64,000 nucleotides of DNA, taken from Macrotrachela quadricornifera (lineage: Eukaryota > Rotifera > Eurotatoria > Philodinida > Philodinidae). Of this stretch, positions 11,643-23,244 are shown one piece after another (position 1 is the first letter of the stretch; each line of letters begins with the position of its first letter). Made by a program: the position numbers and the translations under genes. The notes below the pieces were generated by a model. The model saw only the letters and a program-made list of their open reading frames with translations, was not told the origin of the DNA and searched no databases. The stretch covers positions 33,860-97,859 of the forward strand of contig JAJEKB010021087.1 of NCBI GenBank assembly GCA_022393335.1, in the 5' to 3' direction.

Positions 11643-14600
11643 TTATTCCGATGCATTTTGGTTAAGCATTGTATGATATACTCCATGTCGATGAACCAAT
11701 TCTGTGTGAGTACCACTTTCTATTACTTGTCCTTCATCAATAACACAGATAAGATCACATGAACGAATAGTTGAAAGGCGATGAGCAATAGTGATTGATG
11801 TACGATTCGTATTTTCTTTTAGAGATTTTTCAAGAACTTGTTGTATTAACTATAAAACATATCAGCCTTCCTTTAAACGAAAAAGAAAATAAAATAAAAC
11901 AAACTTGTTCATTGTGTGTATCCATTGCACTGGTAGCTTCATCTAAAAGTAATATTTTTGGTTGACGAAGAAAAGCTCGAGCAATGGCAATACGTTGTTT
12001 TTCACCACCTGATAAATAACCACCTTTTAACCCTGCTCTCGTATCATAGCCCTAATATTAGATGTAATGATAGATAATGAATATCACACAACTTTTTACT
12101 TTAGGAAGATGTTGAATAAACTGATGAACATTGGCTTTCTTAGCTACTTCAATAATGTCTTCCATTGGAACGTTTTCTTTTCCATATGCTATATTCTCAG
12201 CAATTGTTAAATCGAATAAGACTGGCTCTTGGCTTACAAGACCAATGCGAGAACGAACCCATTGAATATTAAGATCTCGAATGTTGACACCATCAAGAAG
12301 CTACATTTTGTTAAAGAAGTTTATGGATTTATCAAAACATAAAAAGGAAAATATAACTCACCACTTGACCATGTGTAACATCATAGAATCTCTCTAAAAG
12401 CTGAATAATTGTTGATTTACCACAACCAGATTCACCTAGATAAATGATAATATATAATCAGTTCATTGAAATATGTAACTAGAACATACCGACAAGTGCA
12501 ATATCTTGACCTAAATAAAAGTTTCAAAGTAAAAATAAACGAATTTAAATATCAAGCACACTTACTAGACTTGATTGACAAGCAAAATTTTTTAAGAATA
12601 CGTACTCCTGGTCGAGCTGGATAAACGAAATACACGTCTTTCAATTCAATTTCACCACGAAAATTATCCTAAATATATATATGTATATTGTTTACAGTAT
12701 ATATTACTAGTTCATAGGTAAACATAATGTTTCAGGTAATGTTTACTTACTAATGTTCGACCTTTTGTTGAACTATTGTCAATAGCTGTCTCACGATCGA
12801 ACAAATCAAAGAAACTTTCAGCACTAGATAATGAAATACCCAAATTGTCAAATCTAGACCAAAACCATTGAAAGTACAAAGAGAGAAAAAGATAATAATC
12901 ATAATTACTTACGTTCTTAAGGTAGTACGAAGAGCTTGCATGAAAAAGGTAGCAAAGGGAAAAACCCTAAAATAATATATAATTAAGGTAGTATTGTTGT
13001 CCAGATTATAGAATAATAGTTTTATTTACATTATCATTTTCTCCGGTTCTATTTTTCCGTCTTGAACAAGAATCAAAATACGCCAATAAGTAACTGCTGT
13101 AGTAAATGAAACTAAACTCCAAACAATGGCATTTAAAACTGCTATTATCACTGTATAATTTCGATAAATTCTGTAAAATATAACTAGAAAAGATCAATAA
13201 AATCTCAATTAACTTACATATATGATTCCTGCAATAATTCCGTAAATTTTTTTAAAACTGTTTTCTCGATCATCAAGTGTTTTACTGTACGCATATTATG
13301 AAGAACTTCATTAGCAAGCTACGAAGAGAAAATGAAGTCTATACAGATAATCTTTTTTCTAGCAAATAGAAAGTCAATCAAACATTAGATTATTTATATT
13401 ATGTTTTAATTTATCGAAGTCAGTGAATAACAATATAATCTTACCGAACTTGCTCGTTCTGTTAAAGAACGGCTGCGTATGGATAGACGTTTTTGTGTTT
13501 TCACATTTATGTAAACAACAACGATGAGCAGTAAAAGACCCACAAAGATAATTATTGTTATTTGCCAACTGAAAAACGATCCAAGTAGCAAGGCGAAAAC
13601 CACCATAGCTAGAGTTTCACAGACAATGCCTAATCGAGTTCCGGTCATTTTTTGAACGGCTAATGCATCAGATGAGAGACGACTACAAATAGCACCAACA
13701 CCATTTTCTGTCCTATCAAAATATGCAACTTCTTGACGGAGTAGACATGCAAGAGCTAGAGTCCGAATACGATGTGTCAGTTTTGCACCGACTATAGCAA
13801 AAGTAGAAAACTATGAAAACATATAAGATACATCTTAACTGATTCTATCAAACATGTTCCTACTTGCAAAACACGAATTGCCATTGTAATAATACCTAGC
13901 AATATCATGAGACCACTGGCGATGAGTACATTGCGCAACTGTACGCTATACGTACAACTTGTAAGTGCCTATAAAAATACACAAATTATGGTTATTTATA
14001 TAAAATATTGACTCAAAAAAGAGTAACTTACAAGAACTTGTCTTAGAAGTAAGAGTGCCAAAATTGGTTGAGCTGCTCCAGCACCAACACAAGCTACACA
14101 TCCCAACATAATAATTGCCCATTCTGGACGATTCATAGATAAAAGTCTCATAAAGATATCTTGCTTTTTTTGTGATGATGATTCTTTCTGAAAAAATAAT
14201 TAATGTGAAAAAAAAAATTATGTGCAAGAAGCTATAGGACATACTTCTGATTTTGAAGGGCGTCTTTTGTCCCCGTCAAGTTCAGAAAGTTCAACTATTC
14301 GACCGAAATACATTATTGTTTTTTTTTCAAAAAATATATTACGCAATAAAACTACATACTCATTTGTTGTTTATCTATTTCATCAATTACTTCTTCCTTT
14401 ATTGATTCATCCTTGTCAACATCTTCTATTCGTACCTTGTTTTGAGAGTTGAACATTCCTTGATATATGCCTTCTTCTTTTTCCATCAATATTTTATGTG
14501 TACCCTGCTCAACTACTTTTCCCTTATTCAGAACATAAATATTATGGGCATTTTGGATTGTTGTCAAACGATGAGCAATGACAATTGTTGTGCGACCTAT

Positions 14601-16766
14601 CACAACAGTAAAATGTAAAACAAATTATAACAAAAAATATTTGAACCTTTGCATGCTTTATTGAGTGCTTCTTGAACGATCTTTTCACTGACATTATCAA
14701 GAGCACTCGTTGCTTCATCCAACAGAAGAAGACTAGGTTGTTTTATAAGAGCACGAGCCAATGCTATTCGTTGCTTTTCACCGCCGCTTAATTGAACACC
14801 ACTTTCTCCAACAAGTGTGTCATATTTCTATATAAATAAGATGAGAACAAAAATTAAACATGTCCAATAAGAAATAAAATATGCAATACAAACATCGGGA
14901 AGTCGCATAATGAAATTATGTGCATTAGCTTGTTTTGCTGCTTCTTCAACTTCATCTCTTGTCGCTTTTTCTTTTCCGAAACAAATATTCTCATATATAG
15001 TTGTTGAAAAGAGAATCTATTTTAATATTTATATTATGCGACACAAATAATTAGAGAGACATACGGGTTCTTGATTGACAATTCCAATGTGTTGTCGAAG
15101 TTGACTGAGATTATACTCGTTAATTGGACGCCCGTTTAATGTGATAGTACCCGATGAAGGATTATAAAAGCGAAGTAGAAGTGATACACATGTACTCTTT
15201 CCTAATTATTTCAGAAAAAATAATTTTTTCAATACGTATGTATTAATACAGAATGAATCATGAATATTCTTAAGGGTACCCTCCCCCCTTTTTCGACCAA
15301 AACTTTGAAAAATTTTCATTTAAGCATTATAAGTATAAAGTGTCGAAAATCTATAAAGATTTACCATTTTCTATGAGAAACATCAACATTTTCATATTAT
15401 TTCGATTTTCTAGAAAACCGAGTTTTTGAAGGAAAAAGTGGAGACGGGCCTCTGTTTCTTCGCCCAAGTGCATTCGATTGAGGCAGCAAACTATCAGAAA
15501 TAGTTGGTTCAAAATTAACAACTCCAACATTTCAAATTCTGAAGTATGCAATACTAGTTGATTCACTGCCCAAAGTTTTCTAATCATACATTTTACTTTA
15601 CACAAACAAATTTTGACATCTAAACTAACTATTTCTGATAATTTGTTCTATTGATACTAATATTGTTTTATTCAAAAAGTTTCTTTTCATTTTTTTTGTT
15701 ATTCTCTGAAATAGTAACTGCAATTATCTATCAATTGCTTCACATGTATTTTTCTTAGTTAATAATAGATCAAATTTTCTATTGAGGTCAACAATAATAC
15801 TTAGTAGAATCCTAGAGAAAATACTGAATTCAGAATATCCATGCACTAAAATGCCTCAGCAAGGGATTCCATATAGGTATTCAGAGAATTCTCAGAACTT
15901 TTATTGGTGTAGGTGCTGCATTAGCTATCCATACTAATATGTTGAATGAATAAATACTAGGGCGGATATTCGCATATGGTATTTTACTGAGAAAAGCTCT
16001 AAAGAGATCCTAAATTTCTCGCAGTCTGCGTAGCAACTGTTCATTCACCGTTTTTTGCATACACACATCCATAGAAACAACTCGATAAAATATATAAAAT
16101 TAATACTCTTATATTAATTTTTTCTAAATTATTTCGTGACAATTTATTAGGCAAAAAATGCCAATCTCGATCGTAAATTGAAAGAGGACTACCATGAAGT
16201 GGTTTGATGGAGGCTGGATCAACTCGAGCTCGATCAGATCACAAGATTTGATCTGTTTGAGTTTTCAGAATTGGAAAAATTAAATTAAATAAAGTGGAAA
16301 AAGCTTTCAGCGCAATCACTACGGGATTAAAAAAGTGAAACACGATGAAACTTGTTATATTGTGAATAAATGTGATCAGTACCAACGTCGTTTTTTGGAA
16401 GTACAATGTATTTCTATAGTCAGTATGAACTCCAGATAAAGGATAGATATTAAAAACGTTATTCAGCCTCGTAAATTGCATAGAGCATATACAAGATAGA
16501 AGTAAAAGTAATGATTTAAAAAGAAGTGAATTTGAAGGTAATCTCTAACTCAAACATGTTATATTGTGTGCATGTTAATCGAAGGATCACAATTTATGTT
16601 CGAGAAGCATGTGCCCATGGTGAATCATGTCATGATCTGAATTTTAAATGATTCTCATGTTACATATGAGACATGCTTCAATCATCGTTCTTACTATGTT
16701 TTCACTCTAATAACAAGTTTACTGTAGAGTACTTGAAAACCTTGCCCTTTTCTGTAATAAATTTAA

Positions 16767-16802
<36 letters not shown>

Positions 16803-19800
16803 GAGAAAAAGAGGTTTGTTATGCTACCTTTGCCTGTCGCTCACGGTCTGTGATGTTACTCTTGTCTGTCAGTCATGTTCTGTGACACTACTTTTACCTG
16901 TCGGTTATGGTCTGTGATGGGGTTCTTGCTAAGATGTCTGTCACGTCTGTGATGTGCTGTTGCTAAGACTATCTGTCATGTCTTCGATAAGCTGTTTCTA
17001 ACGTGTCTGCCATGTCTGTGACGCTTCGTTGCTAAGGATGTCTGTCACCTCTGTGGGAGGGGAAAGGGGGAGGCCGTGAGTGAAAATTTTTACTCCTAAA
17101 CACTTCAACATTCTCTTTTAGATCGTGTTTCAGAAAGTTGTTATAAATTTCTTTTGAGAGAAACTAAAATGAGAAAAGTCGAAGATTAGGTTCGATCATC
17201 AATATATTTCAATTTTGACAATAGAGATCCTAAGAATCCTATACAACATTACTCAGTTAAATATTTGATCAGAACCTTCAAGTACTCATTGACTAGATAC
17301 TTTCCAACAGGGTACCCACTCGAGTACTTTATATGTATCTAACAATACTTTAAGGTACTCTAGCACTCGAAATTTTCTCGGACATGTTATTAGCAGAGAA
17401 CTTTTTAGAGTACTCTTAGCTCAGTACATTAACTAAGGATGTGTTTGTCTACATTATCTGTATGAAAAAAGGTTTGAATAAAGCCCTATCATTAGTATAA
17501 AAATTAGCCCATTTGATTGAACCAGAGTGGAGATATTTAAATTTTTTATCGTAAAGATATTTATAATTCACTATGTATTAGACGTACCACAACCACTTGA
17601 GCCCACTAATGCAGTTGTTTCGCCAGCACGAGCTACTATATTAATGCCCCGTAAAACTTGTACGTCTTCTCGGGCTGGATATGTGAAGGTTACATCGCCA
17701 AATACAATATCACCGTTTGTATCAATGGACTCTTTGTCTAATACATTTTCACCCCATATTTGTTCTTCATTCATACTTATTTCGGATGTCTAAATTGCGT
17801 AAATAGAAAGACAATATGTTGACATGTGTGAACAGTCACGTATTTTAGTTTACCTCATTCAAAATTCGGTATGGTTCTACTGCTGCACCTTGTGCTTCTG
17901 ATAATGTTTGGAAGAATAGGCCAATAAAGGAGATAAAAGTGATACCTTGTGCGAACATAATCACTACCTATACAAAAATAAAAACATTATGTAGTTTATT
18001 TTATTACGTATCAAATAAATAACTAACAACAAGAATATGGTTTATCGTGGTTGAATGAGTTCCAGCAGAATGCATAAGTATTAAACCAAAAGTAAAACCA
18101 ATTGAATAAATTATGTTAGTCATAAGAAACGACCAGCCAGTATAAACACCATATACACTACCTTTGCGCACACTGCTCCATTCAGTCGCACGTAATTCCT
18201 TTCCGTATCTAGTAATAATACATAACATTGTGTTTTCGTGCTCTTATGCAAATAAATTACTATTGTAAGAATTGCTTACCGTTGTTTTTCGAATTCTCCG
18301 CCATTAAGTGAGAAAACAGTTCGAATAGAGCTGAAGATTTCTTGAGCAATTTGTCCTGCTTTCGAATATGTATTCAATTCGTTCATTGTTTCACGAGCAG
18401 TAAGCTATTCTTATTAATACAAATTAATTTAATCAAAAATAAATGCATACCTTAGAAAACAGGTAAGTGCCACCAAGAATGAATGGTAATAAACACAGCA
18501 TGATCAAAGTTAGTTTCCAATCAGTAGTAAAAGTTACAATTATACTAAGGACACAACATAGAGTTACTTCAATTATTACTGCTAAATTAAAGCCAATGCC
18601 TTGAGTGATCATCTCAATATTACTATAAGGAACACTTGTTTAATTCTACTTATTGAAAATTTGTAAATACTTACTCGAAAAGTTTGCTGTTTAATTGACC
18701 CGTTGCACCCATATCGAAATAGAGAATATTCTAAAAACACACAATATGCCTTACAGAAAGTATTGAGGTCAGAATATCCATGTACCGAAAAGGCCTCAGC
18801 AAGGTATTCGATATAGTTACATAGAAAATTCTCAGGAATTTCACTGATGCAGTTACTGCATTAGTTATCTATACTAATATGTTGAATGAACAAATACTCT
18901 CACAGTATTTTGCTGACAGTAGTGTCACATATCCAAGATTTTGGAGATGCCACTGCGTCTCCTGAAGAAGATGTTGTATCTCTCGCAGAAGATGAGGGTG
19001 AGGATGTAAGAAATGTGCATCTCCCTCAGGAGACACGGTGGCATCTCTGAATTTCTGGATATGTGGCACCACTTTGCATCAATGTGTGGCGAATATTAAA
19101 AGACGATCTTCGGCTTCGTTCCTATACAAAAATGATCCAACCGACTCTTTTCGATGAGCAAGAGATCAAATATTATGACATTGATGATGTCTATAATTCT
19201 CAAAACGAACGAATGTGAGCAGTTAATCACGCTCACGCTGATGAAAAGGGTGGCATTAACCAAAGACGAAAGTTTCTGCAAAAAGTAACGGAATGGTTGG
19301 ATGTCTGCTCCAAAGGCCACAATGCTCCTGGTAATCTTGAATAAAGAAACGATCTATCATATTGTCTATATCGAAAAAATGCTTCCTATTACATTGAAAT
19401 ATGGGAGTCAAGTTTTCGGTAGAAACTGGTTCTTTCAACAAGATAATACCAAGCCTCACTCGTATCACTGAATACAGCAATGCTGTCGAAACAATTTTCC
19501 ATCCTTCATCGACAGTGATCGTTGGCATCCATACACTGCCGATTTAAATATCTTAAACTATGCAATTTGGGATGAACTTGTCAACCCTACGAATTGGGTC
19601 AGAATTAAGTCAAAAATAACGTTGATTTAACAGCTATGATTGTTGGTTAAAAATAGTCGTAAATCAGTTGTTTTTGAAAGTTGTGGTCGTTGAACCACTC
19701 GATTATATCGCATGTATCAAAATGATGGAAAATATTTACTTTAATAAAAAATAGCATCTTTTTGTAGAACTTGAGACGACACATCTTTTTAAAAAAAGTT

Positions 19801-22800
19801 AACTTGATCGTATAAAAATTGAAGATGTCACCTGAATACTGAGAGGGTCATTTATTCTGACCCATCCGTTAATTTAATATGTTCCAAGTGAAACTCGAAG
19901 TGCTCAATTAGATCGTAAAAATAATTTTTCTATATGTACTACTTAAACCGAGAAAAAGGTATTATATGCAGTATTTCCTGTCCCGATTTGCTTAAAAATA
20001 AGTTCCAATAAAAGTACTGTCGTAGCAAGTATAATATAATGAGTTTTATCGATTGCTCAAAACCGTTTCGCAGTGCCTCAATCTCACGCAGAGAAGATAG
20101 CGCATCACGAGGTGCTATGAGTATTTTTTGCAGTATTCTCTAGCTTGATTCGCATAGAAAAATGTTAAAACAAAACATTTTCCATTCTAAGTAAAACTCA
20201 ACAAGATCAATCAAATAAAAAGTAGTACTTTCACAAAGCTTAGATTTATGCAGAAAAATATGTACTTTAATAGAGAGACACAACATACGATATGTTGAAT
20301 TTTTCTAGATACACTGTATGCTATCGAGAAACAGCTTTCAGTGTCAGATGCAGCTTGCCAAGTTCTATTTGGAATACATGAAAATAGCATCAGAATATAC
20401 TTCATGGAGAGTTGGCCCTGAAAAGACGGGCAAATATGGAAAATCGGGCCGATCAATCAATGAATTCTTGAGAATGGTGCATGCTGTTAGCGTCAATGGA
20501 GATCACTCTATTACTGCTGACATCCAGTTATATAGGTTACGTGTTAATAGACTTCTCTTTCCTCTCCATATACACCTTATTATATACTCTCTATACTCTA
20601 TTTTTTTCTTAATTTATCTTTGATCTCACTTTATCTCTCTTGATCAACTTTTTTTTCTCTTTTTTCTCTTTATCTAGATCTTGATCTATTTCTTTACTAT
20701 CCCTCTCATCATTATTTTTATCATATTGATCCTATTCTTTTTTTGTTATATCTTTATTTTGGTTGTATTATAAATAAAATCTTTTTTCGTCAACCTCGAA
20801 GAAGAAACATTTAATCTCATTATTCGATCTGGATAAGTTATTTTCTCTTATTTTACGTGTATGTCCTTGTTCCGATAGCAGACCGGAAAAAGACATAGTA
20901 TTCTGCCTCGATGTAGAGTTGAGACAGCAGTCAATCCATACGAGAACCTCACACATGGTATCGAATAAAGATTTGTAGCATCTTAGTGTGCTATTTTTCT
21001 ACGAATCGATCCAAGAAATACTACAGAATATGTCAAAATTACTCGATTAAGTAGCAATTTCTCTGCATGAGTTGGGGCTATCGATAAACAATTTTCAGCA
21101 ATCGATAGAGTTCATTGGATTGTTTTTGAAACGTTAATATTATTGTCAGAACATACTCATTTCTTAATAGATCTACTTGAAAAGCGACTAAATCTAAACC
21201 TTATATATCATACGCATTTTGTTCAGAAAATAGGGTTTTTTACATCTTAGAAGCATAAAATTATCGTATAATGACATGATTCAAAACTTTTCTAAGACCT
21301 CATATTTTTAAAAATTCATTGAACAATATGGGAAGTCCTATGAAGAATTGTGCTCTTAGTATTTTTGAAATGTCTTCTCTATTATCATCGCGATTGAAGC
21401 ACTTTTTATTACCAAAAGATACTGCTTCAAGTTTTCTACAAAACTAAATATAACTCGACTCAAATACTGTTTTCGCTATATTTTAAAAAAAGATGAAAAA
21501 TAAAGACATACAAACAAATATGAATGTCCATATTTTGTATCCTAGTTTTTTGTCACTTATTTTGGCCTATTATAAAGAAACAAATTATACCAAAAACTGT
21601 AGCGTGAAAGGTTCTATAATTTCTAGAAGACCAGTTATTTTATGGTTGCAGCTTTTGTTTTTTAAATACATAAGATTTAGAATGATAACACTCCGACCAT
21701 GCAAAACTGGCTTATATTTTTGGTGCAAGATGAATTTATTGCTTTTCTCATTTCGTCTTTCTATAATTGTTCTTTGTAAATTGTAGAATTTTTCACGTTT
21801 CATCTTTTGATATATTTTGTTTTTCTAATAGAACATAATAAATGACAAAAAAATGGAATGCAAAGTGTGATCATTCATTATGTTAAGTCTATTAGTTTTA
21901 ACAGTTTTTTATATGTCCTTATTTTTTATCTTTGTTACATATATTCAAAAACGTATTTGTGTCGTCATATACAGCTATATACTGAATTTAAAGCTCTATC
22001 CTTTAATAATAAAAAGTGTTCTAATTACAGTGATAATAGAGAAGAAGTTTCAAAACTCCTAAGAGAGTCATTCTATACGGGACACTCGATGTATATATCG
22101 ATTTTGACAAAGTAACGTAGAATATAAATGGATTTATACAATGACTTTTTTCTGATATATTAGTTATGTATGTAACTGTTTGACATACTCGCTGAATAAT
22201 GGATCGAAACAGAGAAACACTTGCACATGTAGTTTGTCGTTTAGAGGTCACTGAAAAACAGAAATATTCCAGGAAACCGCCCACAAATTGAATAGCGCCA
22301 AGAACTATATATCGAAAAAGCATTTATAAATTGTTTTTTAATGCTAAAAAAATGTCCATTATTCGACTTACTTAGCATCCACCGAATTAGCTTGGCCATT
22401 CGATCTTGCAATGCAGTTGGCAATGGACCCGATATTGTAGTCGTTTCAATAAAATCATGATGGCAATACCTAAGGTTAAAGAATTAGAAAAAACAACTAG
22501 ATAAAATAATCTACAGAAACAGTCATTTGCCTATGCAGTCGATCATAGTTGAATGAGTTAAGATTAATACCGAATGGACATCCATTCTCGTTTGTCATAG
22601 TATCCGATAAATTTTGCACTAGATAAAAACATTTTTTGGATTGTGCTAGATGAGCAAATGAGCCAGTGAGTCCACCAAAAATAATCAGATAACCAGCATA
22701 ACTCCCAGCTTGTAGAACGACACCGAGCAAACCAAAACATATCCATAGAAAATCAAGACAATCCGCAAAACGAAACTAAAAGAAATGATGTTAACATATA

Positions 22801-23095
22801 AATGCCTCTAATTATTATTGTTTTTACATACTAGACGGAAAAAACTGACTGATATTATTTTCTTTTTTGGCTTATTATTGGGATCCATTGTAGAGTCATC
22901 GTTATCATCCTTTTTAGCTATAAAATATTCACGCCAGTCTGAAAAACTATGATAAACAGACGATATCGTTAATTTATTTGCTTGTGGTCATTTGTCAAAA
23001 GCTTACTTGCTAGTCCGTTTTTTATTAGTATTTCGACCATCATTTGTCGAGACACTGTCTTTACGATTTACCAATAAGGGCTCCGTACCATCCAT
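11643..23095 (-). CDS. ABCB1: ABCB-type full transporter (P-glycoprotein / multidrug resistance family)
   Basis: ATP-driven exporter of lipophilic compounds, expected in the plasma membrane. Architecture is TMD1-NBD1-TMD2-NBD2, about 1344 residues (human P-glycoprotein 1280). Coding exons in transcript order: 23007-23095, 22832-22946, 22515-22775, 22372-22469, 22189-22304, 18675-18730, 18451-18622, 18280-18404, 18028-18208, 17854-17967, 17588-17789, 15065-15201, 14894-15016, 14647-14827, 14360-14596, 14245-14294, 14032-14187, 13864-13968, 13445-13810, 13218-13318, 13030-13170, 12913-12966, 12751-12853, 12566-12668, 12490-12510, 12362-12435, 12100-12300, 11905-12051, 11643-11849. NBD1 shows GSSGCGKST (split over two exons), [27 protein letters not shown] and IVIAHRL. 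NBD2 shows [36 protein letters not shown] and TIAHRL. All ATPase motifs are intact. An acidic/basic linker joins the halves. The start ATG (23095) opens a short polar N-terminus; a 5'UTR intron just upstream is possible. The oddity is exon 3 to exon 4 (22515 to 22469): canonical sites leave the sum one base over a whole number of codons (4036 nt), in a variable extracellular loop. Confidence 0.95.
15815..15990. repeat. Dispersed repeat, copy 1 (other copy 18750-18905)
   Basis: About 150 bases, including CAGAATATCCATG, CCTCAGCAAGG and ATACTAATATGTTGAATGAA, are repeated in the same orientation at 18750-18905 in a second intron of the same gene. No coding potential was seen. The copies are diverged, so the duplication is not recent. 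Confidence 0.75.
16766..17060. repeat. TA microsatellite and CTGTC/CTGTGA tandem array
   Basis: An uninterrupted TA run (about 16768-16790, then an interrupted stretch to 16801) is followed by imperfect repeats of roughly 30-45 bases with the recurring words CTGTC..TC and GTCTGTGA up to about 17055. No protein motif. Confidence 0.7.
17040..17145. repeat. Dispersed repeat shared with 26690-26805
   Basis: The stretch with GGAGGGGAAAG..GGAGGC, TACTCCTAAAC, TCAACA and TTAGATCGTGTTTCA recurs in order and orientation at 26690-26805, with CTGTCGGTCACAGTCTGTG before it as in the tandem array here. Likely one end of a transposon or retroposed repeat. Confidence 0.65.
18750..18905. repeat. Dispersed repeat, copy 2 (other copy 15815-15990)
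   Basis: Shares CAGAATATCCATGTACC, GCCTCAGCAAGG and ACTAATATGTTGAATGAA with copy 1 in the 2.4-kb intron. It lies directly before the hairpin element at 18924. Confidence 0.75.
18924..19077. repeat. Small hairpin MITE
   Basis: The left arm (GTGTCACATATCC...GGAGATGCCAC...CTCCTGAAGAAGATG) and the right arm (CATCTCCCTCAGGAG...GTGGCATCTCT...GGATATGTGGCAC) are inverted copies of about 55 bases around a 40-base centre. The words GAGATGC and CATCTC also fill the larger palindromic element at 30578-31130, so the two may be related. Confidence 0.75.
19080..19869 (+). pseudogene. Relic of the DD37D transposase inside an ABCB intron
   Basis: Plus-strand reading, antisense to the host gene, gives [13 protein letters not shown], then [13 protein letters not shown], then DEKGGIN and later [14 protein letters not shown], each matching the transposase at 9701-10711 in order. 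It carries many stops, has an internal deletion before the first catalytic region, and lost its 5' third. The right end, ATACTGAGAGGGTCATTTATTCTGACCC, resembles the terminal repeat of the 9.3-kb element and abuts TA at 19870. Clearly non-functional. Confidence 0.85.
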
Positions 23096-23244
23096 TTTTT
23101 CAATTGCAGCTACTAATATTGAAAGAAAGAAAAAACAAGTAATAGTATAAAAAGAAAAATATATTTAATACAAACGATCGGGTAATGATCCGCTTCATTA
23201 AGCATACAGTTATCCTTATTCGACGACGACTATCGTGTATTTTT

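Larger units (their letters stand above)
15202..17587 (-). other. Expanded 2.4-kb intron of the ABCB gene
   Basis: The intron splits the Walker A motif of NBD1 (GSSGCG / KST). Most other introns of this gene are 40-90 bases. It holds a dispersed repeat (15815-15990), a TA microsatellite, a CTGTC-type tandem array and a fragment repeated at 26.7 kb. No coding segment of the transporter is missing across it. Confidence 0.85.
18731..22188 (-). other. Expanded 3.5-kb intron of the ABCB gene
   Basis: This intron lies between the exon ending ..SIIQR and the exon starting [11 protein letters not shown]. It contains, in order from 18750, the second copy of the dispersed repeat, a hairpin MITE (18924-19077), a transposase relic (19080-19869) and about 2.3 kb with no gene recognised, including a pyrimidine-rich stretch at 20580-20760. 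Splice sites at both ends are intact. Confidence 0.8.

Noticed and set aside
13946..14242. 98-codon minus-strand frame
   Set aside because: It is in a different frame from the transporter exon at 14032-14187, whose translation matches the ABCB family.
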